Of a stretch of 20,843 nt of DNA, positions 14,102 through 20,843 are shown one piece after another. Under the pieces are notes generated by a model. That model made no database searches, was not told the DNA's origin, and worked only from the letters and a program-made list of their open reading frames with translations. How positions within the stretch are numbered: the stretch's first letter is position 1; the number at the start of each line of letters is the position of its first letter. Source of the stretch: a virus. Location: IMG/VR virus record IMGVR_UViG_3300021197_000777, positions 1-20,843 of that record; one strand, 5' to 3'. A program made the position numbers and the translations under genes.

Positions 14102-15813
14102 TGATTACATTTAAAATTTTAAAGTGGAAGAATTTTCTTTCAACTGGTAATAACTGGTCTGAATTAGATTTAACTAAAAATAAGACTACTCTTGTTGTTG
14201 GATCTAATGGTGCAGGTAAGTCTACTATGCTAGACGCTTTGAGCTTTGCTTTGTTTGGTAAGGCTCATCGTAATATATCTAAACCTCAGTTAGTTAATTC
14301 TATTAATAATAAGAATTGCATTGTTGAAGTAACCTTCAGCGCATTAGGTTCAGATTTCAGAATCGTTAGAGGTATTAAACCTAACGTATTTGAAATATGG
14401 AAAGGCGAGACGATGATTAATCAATCATCTCATGCCAAAGAGTACCAGAAGATCCTCGAGCAAAACATCTTGAAGCTCAATCATAAGAGCTTTCATCAGA
14501 TTGTAGTGCTGGGCTCCTCCTCCTTCATTCCTTTCATGCAGCTAAGCGCTCAGAATCGAAGAGATGTTATCGAGGATCTTCTGGACATTAACGTATTCTC
14601 TAAGATGAATTCTTTACTAAAAGAAAAGACATCGTTATTGAAGGATCAGATCAAAGATGTTACTCATCAGCATGCCGTCACAAGCACTAAATTTGATGCT
14701 CAGAAGAAATATATTAAAGACATCAAAGCAATTAATAAAGAACAAAGGGAAGAGAAACTCAAACTCATCTCAGATTTCCAACATGAAATCAAAACTCTAC
14801 ATGGAAAGAACGAAGAGCTTAGTGATTCCATTCAATCTCAACTACCGAATGCAGATGTGGAGAGAGGACAACGCGAAGCTAAAATTAAAGAGCTTGAAGC
14901 CTATAAGACCAAATTCAACACTGAAGTCAAGAAGATCGTTAAAGAAGTCCAGTTCTTCGAGAAAAACGATATCTGTCCGACCTGTGATCAAGCCATCACT
15001 GAGGAAACAAAAGCAGCCCATATCTTGGAAGGTAAAGGCCGAGCAAAGGAACTTCAAGCGGGAATTAATAAAGCAGATGACGGACTACAACAAGCTCAAG
15101 AAGCTTTATCCTCTGCATTAAGTATTATTGATATATGTAGAGCTTATCAAAGTGATTTAGCTGCTAATAATAAATCTATAGCTCAATTTCAATCTTCTAT
15201 TGATCGTACTCAAGCAGAGATAGGTAAGTTAGATAGTAATGTTGATATGGATCAAGCTATACAAGATCTAGACGATCTTACATTTACAAGTAATAACTTA
15301 ATAGAAGAAAAGCTTGCACTTAGTGAGCAACTAAACTATAATGTCATAATGAGTACAATGCTCAAGGATACTGGTATTAAGACTAAAATTGTAAAGCAAT
15401 ATCTTCCTGTTATTAATCAGCTTTGTAATCAATATTTAAATATTTTAGACTTCTATGTTTCGTTTAATCTAGATGAATCGTTTCAAGAAACTATTAGGTC
15501 TCGATTTAGAGATAGCTTTTCATACGATTCATTCTCAGAAGGAGAGAAGCAACGTATCGATTTAGCATTGTTGTTTACTTGGCGTATGATAGCTAAGATG
15601 AAGAATAGTGTTGCAACTAATCTGTTAATATTAGATGAGACGTTTGATTCATCATTAGACCACGAAGGTGTTGATAATCTGATGAAAATCATCTATACTT
15701 TAGGAGATGAAACTAACATATACGTAATATCTCATAAAAGAGAGTTGCTTGATGATAAGTTTTCTAATAGAATAGAAGTAGTGAAAGATAAAAACTTTAG
15801 TAGGATTGTATAA
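14101..15813 (+). CDS. 46: Recombination endonuclease subunit gp46 (SbcC/Rad50-like)
   Basis: Rad50/SbcC-type ATPase, 560 residues (exactly the T4 gp46 length as I recall it). It pairs with gp47. Walker A is GSNGAGKST (residues 34-42), then the Q-loop region near FHQIVVLGSSSFIPFMQL. Long coiled-coil arms flank a zinc hook Cys-Pro-Thr-Cys (Cys292 and Cys295). The signature is SFSEGEKQRIDLAL (about 477-490), and Walker B is LLILDETFDSSLD (about 508-520). Codon use is unusual: from about 14440 to 15060 the gene uses ATC, CTC, AAG and GCC and avoids ATA, whereas both flanks are rich in TTA, ATA and GAT. This suggests a recombined central segment covering the coiled coil and hook. Confidence 0.96.
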   Translation: MITFKILKWKNFLSTGNNWSELDLTKNKTTLVVGSNGAGKSTMLDALSFALFGKAHRNISKPQLVNSINNKNCIVEVTFSALGSDFRIVRGIKPNVFEIWKGETMINQSSHAKEYQKILEQNILKLNHKSFHQIVVLGSSSFIPFMQLSAQNRRDVIEDLLDINVFSKMNSLLKEKTSLLKDQIKDVTHQHAVTSTKFDAQKKYIKDIKAINKEQREEKLKLISDFQHEIKTLHGKNEELSDSIQSQLPNADVERGQREAKIKELEAYKTKFNTEVKKIVKEVQFFEKNDICPTCDQAITEETKAAHILEGKGRAKELQAGINKADDGLQQAQEALSSALSIIDICRAYQSDLAANNKSIAQFQSSIDRTQAEIGKLDSNVDMDQAIQDLDDLTFTSNNLIEEKLALSEQLNYNVIMSTMLKDTGIKTKIVKQYLPVINQLCNQYLNILDFYVSFNLDESFQETIRSRFRDSFSYDSFSEGEKQRIDLALLFTWRMIAKMKNSVATNLLILDETFDSSLDHEGVDNLMKIIYTLGDETNIYVISHKRELLDDKFSNRIEVVKDKNFSRIV

Positions 15814-16487
15814 TGGAAATAAGTGCAGAAACAGTAAAGGTATTAACTAACTTTGCTCAGATCAATAGCAATATTGTTATTAAACCTGGTAATAAGATTA
15901 TGACTATATCAGAAGCTAAGAATATTTTAGCTGAAGCGGTAGTGCAGGAAGAGTTTGATTCGAGTATAGGTATATATGACTTGCAAGAGTTTTTAAGTGT
16001 ACTTAACTTAGTAGATACTCCTTCGGTTAAGTTTGACTCTAGCTATATGAGGATAGGAGGTAATGCTGGTCGATCTATTGTAAAGTATTTTTATGCAGAT
16101 CCAGAGATGTTAACTACTCCTTCTAAACCTATTGATATGCCTGAAGCAGACGTTTGGTTTACTTTAGATCAGACTACTCTATCTGGAATTAAGAAAGCAT
16201 CTTCTATCTTTGGTCATAGTCAAGTAATAGTTGAACCAGATGATAATACTATTAAACTATCAGTAGTAGATGCAGAGAATGCTACAGCTAATACTTATTC
16301 TGTGACAGTAGATGGAGGATATAACTCACCTGATTTTAAATATGTACTAAATATTAACAACCTGCGTATGGTCAATGATGACTACGAGGTTAACATTTCT
16401 AAAAAATTAATATCACAATTTACAAGTGTCAATAGCAGTATTACTTACTGGGTTGCGCTTGAAAAGTCATCAACATATGGAGAATAA
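15813..16487 (+). CDS. 45: DNA polymerase sliding clamp gp45
   Basis: Sliding clamp, 224 residues (T4 gp45 is 228). The trimer encircles DNA, holds the phage polymerase on the template and activates late transcription with gp55. Matching landmarks are the N-terminal helix and strand (VKVLTNFAQINSNIVIKPGNKIMT), AVVQEEFDSSIGIYDLQEFLSVLNLVD, DVWFTLDQTTLSGIKKASSIFG (the second-domain helix), FKYVLNINNLRMVNDDYEVNIS and the final ITYWVALEKSSTYGE, which parallels the T4 ending in VVALEADSTHDF. The start shares one base with the gp46 stop. GGAG near the end of the gene serves as the RBS of the next small gene. Confidence 0.95.
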   Translation: MEISAETVKVLTNFAQINSNIVIKPGNKIMTISEAKNILAEAVVQEEFDSSIGIYDLQEFLSVLNLVDTPSVKFDSSYMRIGGNAGRSIVKYFYADPEMLTTPSKPIDMPEADVWFTLDQTTLSGIKKASSIFGHSQVIVEPDDNTIKLSVVDAENATANTYSVTVDGGYNSPDFKYVLNINNLRMVNDDYEVNISKKLISQFTSVNSSITYWVALEKSSTYGE

Positions 16488-16488
16488 A

Positions 16489-16716
16489 ATGGCTAAAGAA
16501 GACGAATTGAAACTCGCGCATGAATCACATGCTCCTGTATACGACCTATCTAATAGAGTATGTCGTTCAACAGTTGCGGTGATTGATACTATGGTGCAAC
16601 GAGGAGCAGTTAAAGGTGAAGAATTATCTACTCTAGGTCAATTACGAGATCAAGCTGTACAGCTAATTCAAATGTCAGAAACTTATCAGCAAGATATGGC
16701 TGCTGAATCCGAATAA
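16489..16716 (+). CDS. Small helical protein between clamp and clamp loader, unknown
   Basis: A 75-residue, mostly helical, acidic protein (MAKEDELKLAHESHAPVYDL...). I do not recognise it. Helices are likely at residues 18-36 (SNRVCRSTVAVIDTMVQRG) and 43-66 (EELSTLGQLRDQAVQLIQMSETY). I placed the start at 16489 because GGAG at 16479-16482 lies six bases upstream, and the reading frame further upstream overlaps gp45. In T4 the small genes rpbA and 45.2 lie beside 45 on the gene 46 side; this product has about half the length of RpbA and no visible similarity. It sits one base after the gp45 stop and 16 bases before gp44, so it is in the same operon. Confidence 0.75.
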   Translation: MAKEDELKLAHESHAPVYDLSNRVCRSTVAVIDTMVQRGAVKGEELSTLGQLRDQAVQLIQMSETYQQDMAAESE

Positions 16717-16732
16717 GGATACTATTTATATT

Positions 16733-17671
16733 ATGAGCAATGATTTTCTTTGGGTTGAGAAATATCGTCCTACTAAGATATCTGAAACTATATTACCTCC
16801 TGCGTTAAAGCAAACGTTTCAGAGTATGGTAGATGCTGGAGAATTGCAGAATATGCTCTTCTCTGGCACTGCCGGTTTAGGTAAAACTACTATAGCAAAA
16901 GCCCTATGCAACGAGCTGGGGCTTGATTATATTTTAATTAACGGATCTGAAGAAGGTAATATAGATACATTACGAGGTAAGATAAAGCAATTTGCTTCAT
17001 CAGTATCTTTATCAGGAGGAGTAAAGGTTTGTATTCTTGATGAAGCAGACTACTTGAACCCTCAAAGCACTCAACCTGCTTTGCGAGGATTTATTGAAGA
17101 GTTTGCTAATAACTGTCGCTTTATTCTTACCTGTAACTTTAAGAATAGAATTATTGAACCTTTACATTCTCGATGTGGAGTTTATGAGTTCAATACTACT
17201 AAGAAAGACTTAGCTGAATTAGCTGCTCAATTTTATAAACGTATGTCCTTTGTATTAGATGAAGAAGGTATATCATACGATAATAAAAACGTTGCAGATC
17301 TTATTATGAAGCATGCTCCAGACTGGAGGAGAGTAATCAATGAAGCTCAACGAAGATCAATCAGTGACTTTAATAGTGTCGGTAGTGGTGTTGGTAGTAT
17401 TGACAGCACTATTAACCAGTTAGTAGAACATCTAAAGACGAAGAACTTTAAGAAGATGCGTTCATGGGTTGTAAACCATATGGATGTAGATACTAATGCT
17501 ATCTTTCGTGGGCTATATGACAATATGAATGAGTATGTAGACTCTGGAAGTATACCTCAACTTGTTCTTATATTAGCAGACTATCAATATAAAGATGCAT
17601 TCGTGGCTGATCATGAGCTAAATATTGTAGCATGCATGACAGAGATAATGGCACAGGTCAATTTTAAATGA
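16733..17671 (+). CDS. 44: Clamp loader ATPase subunit gp44
   Basis: AAA+ clamp loader subunit, 312 residues (T4 gp44 is 319). With gp62 it opens and loads the gp45 ring. The N-terminus WVEKYRPTKISETILPP is the standard clamp-loader start. Walker A is GTAGLGKT (residues 45-52), Walker B is ILDEAD (101-106), the sensor 1 region is FILTCNF (about 130-136), and the arginine-finger motif is SRC (146-148). The C-terminal collar helices end MAQVNFK, comparable to LACEMQWK in T4. AAGGA at 16714-16718 is rather far from the ATG. In T4 gene 62 follows directly. Here its place is taken by a halogenase gene that overlaps the gp44 stop by ATGA. Confidence 0.95.
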   Translation: MSNDFLWVEKYRPTKISETILPPALKQTFQSMVDAGELQNMLFSGTAGLGKTTIAKALCNELGLDYILINGSEEGNIDTLRGKIKQFASSVSLSGGVKVCILDEADYLNPQSTQPALRGFIEEFANNCRFILTCNFKNRIIEPLHSRCGVYEFNTTKKDLAELAAQFYKRMSFVLDEEGISYDNKNVADLIMKHAPDWRRVINEAQRRSISDFNSVGSGVGSIDSTINQLVEHLKTKNFKKMRSWVVNHMDVDTNAIFRGLYDNMNEYVDSGSIPQLVLILADYQYKDAFVADHELNIVACMTEIMAQVNFK

Positions 17672-19350
17672 AAACACAAGTAAAGAATATTACTATTTTA
17701 GGTGGTGGTGTAATTGGATGGTTTACAGCTGCATACTTAGCTAAGTTTCATAAAAATATAAAAATTACTCTTATTGAATCTCCTTATGTTCCTATTCTAG
17801 GAGTGGGAGAGTCTACGATTCCTCAACTTGGAGATCTACTTAAATGGTTAGAAGTAGATGAACATCAGTGGATGAAAGGTGTGCACGGTCTTCACAAATT
17901 TGGTAATATGTTTAGTGCATGGAATACTGAAGATCCAAAAGTAAGAGCTGTTGACCATTGGAATACTCCTAAACATCACAGACAGTTCTATACTTTTAAT
18001 CTTACATTTAGGGATAATGTATTTAAAAAGAGTTTCTATAATCCATTAAAAATGGATGATTTTTTCTATGACAATGATGGTCGATACGGCATTGATAATA
18101 AAAGTGTGGACTATTGGTTAGAGTTAGTACGACAAGGTAAATATAAGTGGTATGAGTGGGGGGAGTACACTTCAGATCAATATAACCTAGCTATTAATAA
18201 CAAATCTGTATATGATGATGAAAATGATATTCTAATTGGTGATTGGCATGGATATGCTTGGCATGTTGATGCTGAGCGTTTTCCTTTAGTCGTAAGAGAT
18301 CAAGTTGCTCTTCCTTTAGGTGTGGAATGGATTGAAGGTCATGTTGAGCATATTGCTAAGCGTGAAGATGGTTACATCGATTATCTACAATTAGAAGATG
18401 GAAGACAATTTAAAGGAGATCTATTTTTAGATTGTACTGGGTTTAATAGAGTGCTTATGAAACAAATGGAGAATGAATGGTTCTCTATGAGTGACAGACT
18501 TCCTACTCAAAGTGCATGGGTTGCTCCTATTAAGTATAATGATCCCTATACAGAAATGAAACCATACACTCAATCATATGCTCAAGCTAATGGTTGGAAC
18601 TTTATTATTACTTTGTATAGTCGTATGGGTTCAGGATACATCTTTGACGAGCGCTCAGAAGATAAAGACTCTGCAAGAGAAAGGTTTATTCGTTATTGGG
18701 ATACCCATGAGATGATTAGAGACCCTAAACTACTTCAATGGGAGCAAGGTTACTATAAAGATGCTTGGGTAAAGAATGTAGTGGGTATTGGTATGGGACA
18801 AGGTTTTGTAGATCCAATGGAAGCTAACTCTATCTACGTTGCGCAAAGTTGTATTCAGATGCTAAGTCAAGCCCTGAATAAATATGATAACAGAGAAATA
18901 TCTCACTTTACTAAGAAAGCATTCTCTCGACATATTCAAAAGCTAGAAAATCAGATCTGTGATTTTATTGCATACCATTTTACAATTAGTAAGCGTAGAG
19001 ATAATCCTTTATGGCAGACATGGGGAGAGAAAGGATTACAAAGAAATCATATTGAGAAAAACTGGCAAGAGTACCGCGCGCCAAAAGGCTATCTAGGAAG
19101 AAATCTTTATCTAGATTATCAGTGGGCTCAGCAGCATCATTTCTTAGATAGATGGGATGAAGACTTGTGTAAAATAAATATTGATCCTAAAAAGCTCAAA
19201 CTAGCAGAAGTAACATTTAATTATATAAAAGAGAAGAGTCAAGCATTATCTGAATATGCTCCTCATGTATATGATTGGACTAGAGAAAAACTACATGATG
19301 GAGCAACTCACGATGAAATTTTACAACAGGCATTAGCGGAAAGAAAATGA
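17668..19350 (+). CDS. Flavin-dependent tryptophan-halogenase-like protein
   Basis: A 560-residue member of the flavin-dependent halogenase family. Family members use FADH2, oxygen and halide to form hypohalous acid, which a Lys delivers to an aromatic substrate. Visible features are the FAD-binding GGGVIGW (residues 12-18), GVGESTIPQL (45-54), a Lys77 that plausibly aligns with catalytic Lys79 of PrnA, LDCTGFNRVL (254-263), GSGYIFD (321-327), and GQGFVDPMEANSIY (377-390), with Glu385 at the place of the PrnA catalytic Glu. The hallmark WxWxIP motif is altered to WNFIIT (310-315). No flavin reductase is seen in the window. A viral halogenase (VirX1) is known from a marine cyanophage. The start overlaps the gp44 stop and the end overlaps the next gene, both by ATGA. 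The substrate is unknown. Confidence 0.88.
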   Translation: MKTQVKNITILGGGVIGWFTAAYLAKFHKNIKITLIESPYVPILGVGESTIPQLGDLLKWLEVDEHQWMKGVHGLHKFGNMFSAWNTEDPKVRAVDHWNTPKHHRQFYTFNLTFRDNVFKKSFYNPLKMDDFFYDNDGRYGIDNKSVDYWLELVRQGKYKWYEWGEYTSDQYNLAINNKSVYDDENDILIGDWHGYAWHVDAERFPLVVRDQVALPLGVEWIEGHVEHIAKREDGYIDYLQLEDGRQFKGDLFLDCTGFNRVLMKQMENEWFSMSDRLPTQSAWVAPIKYNDPYTEMKPYTQSYAQANGWNFIITLYSRMGSGYIFDERSEDKDSARERFIRYWDTHEMIRDPKLLQWEQGYYKDAWVKNVVGIGMGQGFVDPMEANSIYVAQSCIQMLSQALNKYDNREISHFTKKAFSRHIQKLENQICDFIAYHFTISKRRDNPLWQTWGEKGLQRNHIEKNWQEYRAPKGYLGRNLYLDYQWAQQHHFLDRWDEDLCKINIDPKKLKLAEVTFNYIKEKSQALSEYAPHVYDWTREKLHDGATHDEILQQALAERK

Positions 19351-20315
19351 TTTATATTGATGGTGTTGAGTACCTTGAAAGTGATAATGATTATATTAGA
19401 AGTGCAGTTATTGATCGACTTGAAGATAGAAATGTTTCAGTAAATACAAGTGGGACTACAGGTCATCCTAAACCAGTTAATCACACAGCAGACTCTGTAA
19501 CAAAAATTAGTGATTATAATACAGAATTTTTTAAGCTAACTTCTAGTAGTACTATGTTACAGTTATACAGTCCTAGAGGTATAGCTTTTACTACTATGAG
19601 TTTATATCCCAGTTTAAATGCTGGGTGTGATCTTTTTATAGAAACTAATATAAACAGATACATTGAACGTATGAATGAGATAAAACCTACTCATACTTTA
19701 GTTCTGCCTTCGCTATATAATACTTACAGTAAACATCCTAAATGGAATACCTTAGACCTCTCTAATTGCGAACAAGTATTAATTGGTAGTGATTTTACCC
19801 CTGTTGATGCATTAACAGATCTAAGAATGTTAGGAGCTAAGACTGCGTATAGTGTTTATGGCAGTACAGAAACTCCTCCAATTATTGCTTACACAGAATC
19901 AGATAATCATTATACTTGGGAAGGTATAAATCCTAATGTTGATCTAAAGATTGAAGCTGAGCAGCTATATGTTAAGTGGAAGCATCAAGATGAGTGGTGG
20001 CGGAGCGGAGACTTAGTAGAAGAAACACCTAGAGGATTTAACCTAGTAGGTCGTAAATTAAATATGTTTAAACTTGGTGAATGTGGGGTTAGAGTTTATC
20101 CAGAGCAAGTAGAGAAGATTGCCATTGCTTTAGGAGCTACAAGAGCTCTTTGTAGAAAGGTTAATGAAAAATGTTATGTATATGTTACTGGGGATGTAAA
20201 CAGTAAAGATTTAATCAAGAACTTTACATTTGACATTGTAGTAAAAGAAGTTGAAAACATTGAAGTAGATAATAACTTGAGAAAAGTAAAACGAGACCAA
20301 TGTATGAAAGAATAA
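19347..20315 (+). CDS. Compact ANL-family adenylate-forming enzyme
   Basis: A 322-residue enzyme of the acyl/aryl-CoA synthetase, NRPS adenylation and luciferase superfamily. These enzymes activate a carboxylic acid as an acyl-adenylate and usually pass it to a thiol. Core motifs in order are A3 TSGTTGHPK (residues 34-42), A5 YGSTE (171-175), A7 SGDL (220-223), the hinge and A8 GRKLNMFKLGECGVRVYPEQVE (235-256), and an A10-like LRKVKR (311-316) with Lys313 as the likely catalytic Lys. Family members are usually 500 or more residues with A3 near residue 150-190, so about 120-150 N-terminal residues are absent. It overlaps the halogenase by ATGA and probably acts in the same pathway. No carrier protein is seen. 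The substrate cannot be read from the sequence. Confidence 0.87.
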   Translation: MIYIDGVEYLESDNDYIRSAVIDRLEDRNVSVNTSGTTGHPKPVNHTADSVTKISDYNTEFFKLTSSSTMLQLYSPRGIAFTTMSLYPSLNAGCDLFIETNINRYIERMNEIKPTHTLVLPSLYNTYSKHPKWNTLDLSNCEQVLIGSDFTPVDALTDLRMLGAKTAYSVYGSTETPPIIAYTESDNHYTWEGINPNVDLKIEAEQLYVKWKHQDEWWRSGDLVEETPRGFNLVGRKLNMFKLGECGVRVYPEQVEKIAIALGATRALCRKVNEKCYVYVTGDVNSKDLIKNFTFDIVVKEVENIEVDNNLRKVKRDQCMKE

Positions 20316-20843
20316 AAACAGATTTAGAAGATTGGGATTTATATATTACAGATAATCCTACCAATTTTTATGTGCAAAGCTTTATAGAAAAGGTTTCACA
20401 AGAACAATCTCTGTTAACAAGACTTACTGATGATCCTTACACTTATGATAGGTTAATTAGGTTCAATCGTAAGTTTAATATATTATGGCTATATAAAGGC
20501 AATCCTGTTTACGGTTTCTTTGCTGTTCAGTATGATAAGCTTCCCTCTAATATAATTAGAATGTATACCAGATTATATAAATTAAATAGAAAAGAAAATT
20601 TATTCTCTCGTGAGTTTCTATTTAATGAGAATAAAACATATTCTATATATTTAAAAAGATTGTTTCATGCACATAAAATTGATACTATCTTCTTTACCAG
20701 GCATACAGCAACCACTACTAATGACATAAATAAATGGAAAAGCTCTAAACGTAATAAACAGTTTATGAATCTCGATATTAAATATGCTGACAACATACGA
20801 TTTAGAGGTGTAGATCAAACCATTTATTACTATAACGCTTGGC
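20300..20843 (+). CDS. Unknown protein, third gene of the halogenase cassette (partial)
   Basis: An open frame of 181 codons that runs off the window end. It starts at ATG 20300 inside the last 16 bases of the ANL gene. I do not recognise it firmly. It is rich in Tyr, Arg, Lys, Phe and Asn, with WLYKGNPVYGFFAVQYDKLPSN near residues 64-85 and YLKRLFHAHKIDTIFFTRHTATT near 119-141. The strand-turn-strand character, with a later Arg- and His-rich stretch, is loosely like phage GNAT-type acyltransferases, but no acetyl-CoA-binding motif (R/Q-x-x-G-x-G/A) is visible. A second ATG at 20304 is out of frame. The overlap suggests translation coupled to the ANL enzyme. Coding potential is supported by length and by codon use like the neighbours. 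Confidence 0.75.
   Translation, partial: MYERIKTDLEDWDLYITDNPTNFYVQSFIEKVSQEQSLLTRLTDDPYTYDRLIRFNRKFNILWLYKGNPVYGFFAVQYDKLPSNIIRMYTRLYKLNRKENLFSREFLFNENKTYSIYLKRLFHAHKIDTIFFTRHTATTTNDINKWKSSKRNKQFMNLDIKYADNIRFRGVDQTIYYYNAW

Noticed and set aside
14657-15121. 154-codon alternative frame within gp46
   Set aside because: It overlaps the gp46 coiled coil in another frame, has a Lys/Ser-rich random-looking product and no RBS. The longer frame reflects the odd codon use of that segment.
16426-16491. Upstream start for the 75-residue protein inside gp45
   Set aside because: It would overlap the clamp gene by more than 60 bases. The ATG at 16489 has a good RBS and only a one-base gap.
1-20843. tRNA genes, CRISPR arrays, insertion sequences, integrase or attachment sites
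   Set aside because: I looked for cloverleaf-like segments, regular spaced repeats and transposase or integrase motifs and saw none. Coding density leaves almost no room for them.

Overview
This window is the structural-to-replication core of a T4-like contractile-tailed phage (a myovirus), not a bacterial chromosome. The evidence is a dense run of recognisable T4 homologues in T4 or marine-T4-like order, T4-type late promoters (TATAAATA), short ATGA/TAATG overlaps between genes, and AT-rich DNA. Divergence from T4 (short tail sheath, no gp24 after gp23, a PD-(D/E)XK nuclease between uvsY and uvsW, a virus-borne flavin-dependent halogenase) suggests a marine phage related to the cyanophage, pelagiphage or vibriophage branches. 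The host cannot be named from this sequence.

Layout. Positions 1-7613 hold the late head and tail block, all on the plus strand: the C-terminal end of the large terminase (gp17), tail sheath (gp18), tail tube (gp19), portal (gp20), two small prohead-core-type genes, prohead protease (gp21), scaffold (gp22) and major capsid protein (gp23). The block ends in a strong rho-independent terminator at 7637-7661. A small unknown gene on the minus strand (7664-7966), with its own sigma70-like promoter, faces this terminator. At 8090 a tail-tube-fold protein has its own late promoter. Positions 8667-12323 hold an overlapping recombination operon: uvsY, an MGME1/RecB-type nuclease, the uvsW helicase and two conserved unknowns. 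A 123-base gap at 12324-12446 carries two divergent sigma70-like promoters whose -35 boxes lie in the arms of an inverted repeat. Rightward from it runs the replication and late-transcription operon: gp55 (late sigma factor), gp47/gp46 (recombination nuclease), gp45 (sliding clamp), a 75-residue unknown and gp44 (clamp loader).

The most unusual part is 17668-20843. In T4 the gene after 44 is 62, the other clamp-loader subunit. Here gp44 overlaps by ATGA a flavin-dependent tryptophan-halogenase-like gene. That gene overlaps by ATGA a very short ANL-type adenylate-forming enzyme, which in turn overlaps an unrecognised third gene running off the window. The three look like a translationally coupled small-molecule or modification cassette inside the core replication operon.

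How the genes work together: gp55, with the gp45 clamp, should direct transcription from the TATAAATA promoters that serve gp18, the prohead core genes and the tail-tube-like gene. UvsY, UvsW, gp46/47 and the nuclease handle recombination-dependent replication. The role of the halogenase-ANL cassette is unknown and is the main lead for follow-up. No tRNA, CRISPR array, insertion sequence or integrase was seen, and no gene-free stretch exceeds 300 bases.
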